A DNA stretch of 64,000 nt from Paenibacillus baekrokdamisoli (GTDB lineage Bacteria > Bacillota > Bacilli > Paenibacillales > Paenibacillaceae). The stretch spans positions 6,746,001-6,810,000 of the forward strand of contig NZ_AP019308.1 of NCBI RefSeq assembly GCF_003945345.1, read 5' to 3'. Shown one piece after another: positions 59,112 through 64,000 of this stretch; the first letter of the stretch is position 1; the number at the start of each line of letters is the position of its first letter. The position numbers and the translations under genes are program-made. The notes below the pieces were generated by a model. The model saw only the letters and a program-made list of their open reading frames with translations, was not told the DNA's origin and made no database searches.

Positions 59112-61010
59112 ATGCGTGAACAGAAGCAGTATGATCGAATATTGGCGCCGCTTCTAGCCTTTCTTGTTCCAGGAGCGGGACATCTGGTGTTAGGTCAGCA
59201 TTTGAAGGGACTTCTACTTCTAATGAGCGCATTGACAGATATTGTGGCGATGCTTCGTTTTGCAGATGAGGGTGGCGGTAGCTACGCTTTATTAATCGTA
59301 TTTCTTGGTTTGGCAATTCCGTTTTTCTGGTTCTATAGCGTATTCGATACACTTCAGCAAGGCGCTTATATACGGCAGTTTGGGGAAGCAGGTAATACGG
59401 ATGAACAGCGCCAGAATAGCGGAGTTGTTGCTTTTCAAGGAGCTGCGGTTATCCTTGTCGCGCTTATCCTTCTCTTACTCGTTCGTGCGCCTTCTGTTCT
59501 CACATCTTGGCTGGAAACAATAGGTAGCTACTTGCCTGGAATTGGTCTTATTATCCTTGCATTGCTTGTCGTTATGAAGAGGGGGAAAGGCATGTTTAAG
59601 CTTGGACGCATAACGTCAGCGACAGTAATTCTAGTTGTTGGTGGATTACTGCTGTGGGATCAATTACAAGGCCGTAACGATATCGGTGTGCTGGGACAAT
59701 GGTGGCCTGCTGCATTCGTTATGCTTGGCATAGAAGTGGTCGTATACAGTTTTATCAACCGATCAAGGAGCAGGAGGCTTTCTTTTGATATCGGGGGCAG
59801 CTTTATAGCTGTAGTTATTGCGGTAACTGCCTTTGCGGTAACCCAGTATGCAGCAATGCCTCTTCGTTGGTTGGATGATTTTAAAGTCAACTTTGCCGGT
59901 ATGAGCGGGTTTGGTGAGGAAAAGGGATTTATGTATACGAAGGAAAAAGCTAGCGTGCCGATCGGACCCGATACGAAGACGATATCCATCGATAATCCAA
60001 ATGGAAAAGTGAGTGTGAAGAAAGGCGAAGGAAATGAAGTTACAGTTGAGACTGTCATGTGGGTCGATGTAACGGATAAGAAAGAAGCGGACTCGGTTGC
60101 CGAGCAATCAAAGGTCGCTATCAGCGAAGGCGAAAAACTGTCGATTCAAGCAAAAGGTCAGCCATACGGTGCAAATGGCAACCGTAAGCCGCGTATGAAT
60201 ATGATCATCACTATACCGGCTTCTTCTGTATTCGCGCTGCCCATAGTTAAGCATGAAGAATCACCAGTCGATACGGCGAATAAAATAAATGAAACCTCTA
60301 GCCCTGTTGACTCGTCTAACTCAGTGACAGCAGTTGAACCTGAAGCAGCCGGTTCTGCTTCACCGAATAATAAAGCTCCTTTGACGGAAGAACCCGTTTC
60401 TTCCAAGATCAATATAGTCGCTACGAATGGCTCAGTAGACATAGCGGGTCTTGTTCTGCCTGGCGGCCTGAACATTAAGATCACCTCAGGAGAAGCCAAA
60501 CTAAGTAACCTATTTGGTCCTGTTAATGTGCAGACAAAGAATGGAGATATTACTGCTGCTGCTATCGAGGGCAATGTTCAATTGGCAACCTATAATGGAA
60601 GTGTAAAGGCACAGCAAATTACTGGTGAATTCGAGGGATCAACCTTAAGCGGGAATATGGAGCTCAAGCATATTACAGGTCATATTGAGGCGGATACGAA
60701 GAACGGTGAGATCATTATTAAAGAAGCACAAAGCTCTATTAAAGCGGGTACCCTTAATGGGGATATCGAGATTCACAGCGCTGCCGTTGGCGGCAATTGG
60801 GACATTGACAGTTCAATAGGGGATATCAGACTCTACGTCCCCGAGCAGGGCAATTTTTCGGTGAACGGCTCGGTTACCTTTGGTACCGTTTCATCCGAAT
60901 TGCCTCTCATTTCGACCAAAAAAACGATAAGCGGGGACATCGGTGCAGCGACTTATCGGATCGATATTGATGCCAATAGCAGCATTGCGGTAAATCGTTA
61001 CAGTCCATAA
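59112..61010 (+). CDS. Membrane protein with LiaF-like segments and DUF4097-type beta-repeat domain
   Basis: 632 residues from ATG 59112 with AAGGAGG 9 nt upstream. The N-terminal 220 residues hold about seven membrane segments, including a DUF5668/LiaF-like block (GLIILALLVVMKRGKG, WWPAAFVMLGIEVVVYSF). An extracytoplasmic region follows with SIDNPNGKVSVKKGEGNEVT, a Ser/Asn/Glu-rich linker (about 380-425) and a DUF4097-like beta-solenoid (INIVATNGSVDIAGL, VQTKNGDITAAAIEGNVQ, ADTKNGEIIIKE, GTLNGDIEI). LiaF relatives modulate cell-envelope stress signalling. No kinase partner is next to it. Confidence 0.8.
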   Translation: MREQKQYDRILAPLLAFLVPGAGHLVLGQHLKGLLLLMSALTDIVAMLRFADEGGGSYALLIVFLGLAIPFFWFYSVFDTLQQGAYIRQFGEAGNTDEQRQNSGVVAFQGAAVILVALILLLLVRAPSVLTSWLETIGSYLPGIGLIILALLVVMKRGKGMFKLGRITSATVILVVGGLLLWDQLQGRNDIGVLGQWWPAAFVMLGIEVVVYSFINRSRSRRLSFDIGGSFIAVVIAVTAFAVTQYAAMPLRWLDDFKVNFAGMSGFGEEKGFMYTKEKASVPIGPDTKTISIDNPNGKVSVKKGEGNEVTVETVMWVDVTDKKEADSVAEQSKVAISEGEKLSIQAKGQPYGANGNRKPRMNMIITIPASSVFALPIVKHEESPVDTANKINETSSPVDSSNSVTAVEPEAAGSASPNNKAPLTEEPVSSKINIVATNGSVDIAGLVLPGGLNIKITSGEAKLSNLFGPVNVQTKNGDITAAAIEGNVQLATYNGSVKAQQITGEFEGSTLSGNMELKHITGHIEADTKNGEIIIKEAQSSIKAGTLNGDIEIHSAAVGGNWDIDSSIGDIRLYVPEQGNFSVNGSVTFGTVSSELPLISTKKTISGDIGAATYRIDIDANSSIAVNRYSP

Positions 61011-61027
61011 AATGATTTCCGCTTTCA

Positions 61028-61057
61028 TTGACAAAAGGAAAAGTAAGCACGTACAAT
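61028..61057 (+). promoter_or_regulatory. SigA-type promoter of perR
   Basis: TTGACA (61028-61033), 18 nt, TACAAT (61052-61057), about 30 nt before the gene. Confidence 0.7.
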
Positions 61058-61089
61058 GGTTCTAACGAATGGGAAAGGACGTGAAGGGC

Positions 61090-61521
61090 ATGGGCGCAAC
61101 CGTTGAACAGGCACTTGAGCAATTGAAAAGTACCGGTGTACGTATGACCCCGCAGCGTCATGCTATCTTGAGTTTCCTTATGAATTCCATGACTCATCCT
61201 ACAGCCGATGAGATTTATAAGTCGTTATCTCCTGCATTTCCTAGCATGAGTGTTGCGACTATTTATAATAATCTGCGTTTGTTTGTTGACGCAGGATTCG
61301 TCCGAGAGCTGACGTATGGCGACGACTCAAGTCGGTTTGACGCTGATTTATCTGAACATTACCATGCGATCTGTCGTTCCTGCGGCACAATCGTTGATTT
61401 TGATTATCCACCGCTAACGGAAGTTGAGACCGAGGCATCCAGGCAAACGGGATTCAAGGTTGAAGGCCATCGGATGGAAGTATACGGACAATGTGCCGAA
61501 TGCTCCAGGCCTAATTCCTAA
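61090..61521 (+). CDS. perR: Peroxide-responsive repressor PerR (Fur family)
   Basis: 143 residues from ATG 61090; an in-frame ATG at 61069 lacks a ribosome-binding site. Helix-turn-helix region TGVRMTPQRHAILSFL and MTHPTADEIYKSL, metal-sensing residues HYHAICRSCG and the structural zinc cysteines CRSC/CAEC. The Asp in SSRFDADLSEHYH corresponds to the regulatory metal ligand that distinguishes PerR from Fur. The ygzB homologue nearby also accompanies perR in B. subtilis. Confidence 0.93.
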   Translation: MGATVEQALEQLKSTGVRMTPQRHAILSFLMNSMTHPTADEIYKSLSPAFPSMSVATIYNNLRLFVDAGFVRELTYGDDSSRFDADLSEHYHAICRSCGTIVDFDYPPLTEVETEASRQTGFKVEGHRMEVYGQCAECSRPNS

Positions 61522-61543
61522 CCAGCTCATAACCGTGTGGACG

Positions 61544-61589
61544 AACGTGCAAGGGTAGAGGATTTACTCCACCTTCTGCGCGTTTTTTT
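61544..61589 (+). terminator. Terminator of perR
   Basis: Long imperfect stem AACGTGCAAGGGTAGAG with CTCCACCTTCTGCGCGTT, then seven Ts. Confidence 0.75.
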
Positions 61590-61675
61590 ATTTGTTATTA
61601 AAGGAGCTAATTGTTTTAAACGTATGTATGTAGTATTGCCTGGAATTTGGCTCAGAAGAGAGGAGACAGCATAGC

Positions 61676-63409
61676 GTGGAAACAGTTCGAATTCGTCCTC
61701 GCCGCCACCAAGGCGGATGGCTGAGATGGCTTGTTATTACTAGTGGATTAGCAGCAATGATTGCCGGCATGTGGTTTGGCTGGCAGCGCTATGTACCTAA
61801 TACTGAAGTGATAAAGGTTGATTATGGGTCAACTTATCCAATCATTTATCATGGTCAAATCACGAAGTTAGGTGCAATCGTCGTCAATGATGATGCAATC
61901 AAGCTTCCGTTATCTTTTATACAGGGACAGTTGGGACTTCAAGAAGAAGTCTATTATGAGAAGAAAAGTGGTTCCATCATTTTAACTGACGTGGACAAGC
62001 TGCTTCGATTGAAGACCAATACACTGACAGCGACAATCAACAGTAAGCCTTACACGCTTCGTTTCGCTGCAGAAGTAAAGAACAATACGGTCTTCATTCC
62101 AATTGCACCGCTACAAGAACTTTATGGCATTCATGTGGAATATAACAAAGACCTGCATTCAGTAACTGTTATGAGGGCTGGCGAAGCGGTTCAGCATGCC
62201 GCTGCCTCACGAGAAGTTTCTATTCGTCAGAAGCCAACGATTCGAGCGCCGATCGTCAAGAAGCTTGCTGCTAAGGGCGAGGTAAGGGTTTGGGGTGAGA
62301 AGGATGGCTGGTATTTGGTACAAAGTATCGAGGGGAATATGATTGGTTATACAGCGAAAGGCGATTTGAAATTATCCAGCATGGAGCAAATTAAGAGCCC
62401 TGAAGAACCAAAACCATTTATTGCATGGAAAGCCGTAGGCCATAAAATTAACCTAACTTGGGAAGCAATCTATAGCAGTGCATCCGTAAATACCGATAAA
62501 ATAACCCCAATGCCGGGCGTTAATGTAGTTAGCCCAACATGGTTTGAACTTGCCGATGGAGCAGGGAATATCAGCAGTAAAGCGGATATGCACTATGTGA
62601 ATTGGGCACATAATCAAGGTATGCAGGTATGGGGACTTTTTAGTAATGATTTTGAACCGGTCAAAACGACAGCAGCCCTTGGAAGTGTCAATTCGCGGTT
62701 TACAATGATTCAGCAGATTCTTTCATACGCCAAAATGTTTCGTTTACAAGGGATCAATTTAGATTTTGAGAATGTAGAAACAGCAGATAAAGAAAACTTG
62801 GTTCAATTTGTTCGAGAGCTAACCCCATTGCTCCATGAACAGGGAATCGTTGTCTCTATAGATGTAACTCCAAAATCCAGTAGTGAGATGTGGTCAGCAT
62901 TCCTTAACCGCTCTTCACTAGGTAAAGTTGTCGACTATATGATGGTAATGGCCTATGATGAGCATTGGGCGAAGAGTCCTACATCAGGCTCCGTTGCTTC
63001 TCTTCCATGGGTAGATCGTACGCTTAAGCGAATTATTCAGGAAGATCAAGTGGCACCTAGTAAGTTAATACTGGGTATGCCCCTTTATACACGGATTTGG
63101 AGCGAGAAGAAAGACAAGAATGGAAAGGTTGACGTAACCTCTAAAACTGTTGGTATGGATACAGTCGCAACAATCATTGCGAAGTACAAGCTAACGCCCG
63201 TGATAGATTCAAAGTCTGGGCAGAATTACGTCGAATATAACGAAGATGGAGCTTTGAAGCGGATCTGGATCGAGGATGCATTATCGATGCAAGGACGAAC
63301 GGCAATTGCGAAGAAATACGGGCTGGCTGGAGTTGCAACATGGCAGCGTGCTTTTCAATCGCAAGATATTTGGAATGTTATTGATCAATCCTTAACGAAG
63401 CTGCCATAA
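61676..63409 (+). CDS. Membrane-anchored GH18 glycoside hydrolase with SH3 domain
   Basis: 577 residues from GTG 61676 (GAGGAG 9 nt upstream). Order: short basic N-terminus; membrane anchor (about 14-36); a copper-amine-oxidase-N-like stalk domain (about 40-165); a bacterial SH3 domain (about 170-235: VSIRQKPTIRAPIVKKLAAK); a GH18 barrel (about 245-575) with active-site strand GINLDFENV ending in the catalytic Glu and VVDYMMVMAYDEHW. Such enzymes act on peptidoglycan or chitin; cell-wall or spore-cortex function is likely. It separates perR from ygzB. Confidence 0.9.
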   Translation: METVRIRPRRHQGGWLRWLVITSGLAAMIAGMWFGWQRYVPNTEVIKVDYGSTYPIIYHGQITKLGAIVVNDDAIKLPLSFIQGQLGLQEEVYYEKKSGSIILTDVDKLLRLKTNTLTATINSKPYTLRFAAEVKNNTVFIPIAPLQELYGIHVEYNKDLHSVTVMRAGEAVQHAAASREVSIRQKPTIRAPIVKKLAAKGEVRVWGEKDGWYLVQSIEGNMIGYTAKGDLKLSSMEQIKSPEEPKPFIAWKAVGHKINLTWEAIYSSASVNTDKITPMPGVNVVSPTWFELADGAGNISSKADMHYVNWAHNQGMQVWGLFSNDFEPVKTTAALGSVNSRFTMIQQILSYAKMFRLQGINLDFENVETADKENLVQFVRELTPLLHEQGIVVSIDVTPKSSSEMWSAFLNRSSLGKVVDYMMVMAYDEHWAKSPTSGSVASLPWVDRTLKRIIQEDQVAPSKLILGMPLYTRIWSEKKDKNGKVDVTSKTVGMDTVATIIAKYKLTPVIDSKSGQNYVEYNEDGALKRIWIEDALSMQGRTAIAKKYGLAGVATWQRAFQSQDIWNVIDQSLTKLP

Positions 63410-63436
63410 TCAATTTTAAATTCTAATTATAAAATG

Positions 63437-63480
63437 ACAAAGGCCCCATAAACGGATATTTCCGTCCGTGGGGCCTTTGT
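63437..63480. terminator. Bidirectional terminator
   Basis: ACAAAGGCCCCA (63437-63448) pairs with TGGGGCCTTTGT (63469-63480), with an inner ACGGA/TCCGT hairpin; T-rich on the right and A-rich on the left, serving both convergent genes. Confidence 0.88.
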
Positions 63481-63497
63481 TTGTTCAATGGCAGAGG

Positions 63498-63878
63498 TTA
63501 CGCATTGGGAGGCGTCGAAGAAATGGATGCGAGCTCATCCTCATCCAAGTCTGTTGCTTGCTTCGGATCCAGCGTCATTTTCGTTTTACAGTACATACAA
63601 CGGTCAGTCTTACCGAGTATTTTGGTTTGTCTACCGCATTCTGGACACATTAGAATGACAGCGCTGGTCGAAAGCATACCAGCCCAGAAGTAAATAGCGA
63701 CGCTTGCTAGCATAGAGACCATACCGATAACCATGAATACCGCTGCAAATACTCTTCCGGTAGAACCTCCCCAGAAAACGATACCTGCTGTTCCGAGTAT
63801 CATAAGACCCATGCCAAAAAGAGTTAATAGGAGTCCCCACAGCCGAAATTCGTTAATCTTACTCGATTTTGCGAACAT
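63498..63878 (-). CDS. ygzB: YgzB-like zinc-ribbon membrane protein (DUF2614)
   Basis: 126 residues: two membrane segments (about 13-36 and 43-68), then a zinc ribbon (CPECGRQTKILGKTDRCMYC) and an acidic tail. Matches B. subtilis YgzB, encoded next to perR. Start ATG 63878 with AAAGGAT upstream on the minus strand. TATAAT on the minus strand (63975-63980) is a likely -10 element. Confidence 0.88.
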   Translation of the reverse strand: MFAKSSKINEFRLWGLLLTLFGMGLMILGTAGIVFWGGSTGRVFAAVFMVIGMVSMLASVAIYFWAGMLSTSAVILMCPECGRQTKILGKTDRCMYCKTKMTLDPKQATDLDEDELASISSTPPNA

Positions 63879-64000
63879 GTTTCAAATCCTTTCTGTCGGA
63901 CCGACACGGTTTTATTGAAACTAAGCAGGAAACCGGGCGGACATTGTCGAACAAGAATATTAAACTGCGAAATCATTATAGCCTAAACTGAAGAATGAAG

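Overview
The window looks like a chromosomal segment of a Paenibacillus-type Gram-positive bacterium (order Bacillales). The basis is gene order and protein similarity recalled from Bacillus subtilis: ydcC-alr-ndoAI-ndoA, sigY-yxlCDEFG, qoxABCD, gatCAB and perR...ygzB are all recognisable. G-rich Shine-Dalgarno sequences, frequent GTG/TTG starts, a T-box leader and many intrinsic terminators fit. No rRNA, tRNA, transposase or CRISPR array was seen.

Layout. 1-3.0 kb: 3' end of a ydcC-like gene, alanine racemase and the NdoAI/NdoA (MazE/MazF-type) antitoxin-toxin pair. 3.1-14.8 kb: an ethanolamine-utilisation bacterial microcompartment (BMC) operon in the order eutL, a BMC-domain gene, eutE, eutM, pduL-type eutD, a gene of unknown function, eutN, eutS, eutP, eutW, eutV, eutA, eutB, eutC. 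The leader holds a terminator whose 5' arm overlaps a hairpin with an ANTAR-type hexaloop, so the EutW/EutV pair encoded inside the operon probably controls it by antitermination. 14.9-21.4 kb: a Tad/Flp-type pilus or secretion operon with two tiny membrane peptides and two pseudopilin-like proteins. 21.3-23.3 kb: a segment of about 1.8 kb flanked by a 134-bp direct repeat that duplicates the junction between the last tad gene and an M24 peptidase gene. 24.5-26.9 kb: aroA and a divergent LysR regulator. 27.0-34.5 kb: a hexuronate-type catabolic cluster (uxuA, glucuronate-isomerase-like protein, fructuronate-reductase-like SDR, two Gfo/Idh/MocA oxidoreductases, a TIM-barrel isomerase, an AraC regulator) with one internally deleted gene relic. 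34.5-40.3 kb: cysK, a small membrane protein behind a perfect palindrome, and qoxABCD encoding an aa3-type quinol oxidase.

40.3-43.1 kb is a patchy region: an uncharacterised protein, a frameshifted gene, a GNAT acetyltransferase and a P-loop gene relic. 43.1-47.5 kb: trpS behind a tryptophan T-box, then the sigY ECF-sigma operon with an autoregulatory-looking promoter. 47.6-51.4 kb: an IDEAL-domain protein and a two-component/ABC module of the antimicrobial-peptide type. 51.5-55.3 kb: a secreted helical-repeat protein and a three-gene ABC-2 exporter. 55.4-59 kb: gatCAB, in which gatC and gatA are separated by about 4.3 copies of a 78-bp tandem repeat. 59-64 kb: a LiaF-like/DUF4097-like membrane protein, perR, a GH18 protein and ygzB.

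The observations most worth following up are the EutV-type antiterminator before eutL, the 134-bp repeat-flanked insertion, the 78-bp hairpin-forming array inside gatCAB, the twin micro-peptides of the tad operon, the uncharacterised microcompartment protein between eutD and eutN, and the palindromic operator at 35.6 kb. All functional calls rest on reading the sequence and on remembered family features; no database search was run.
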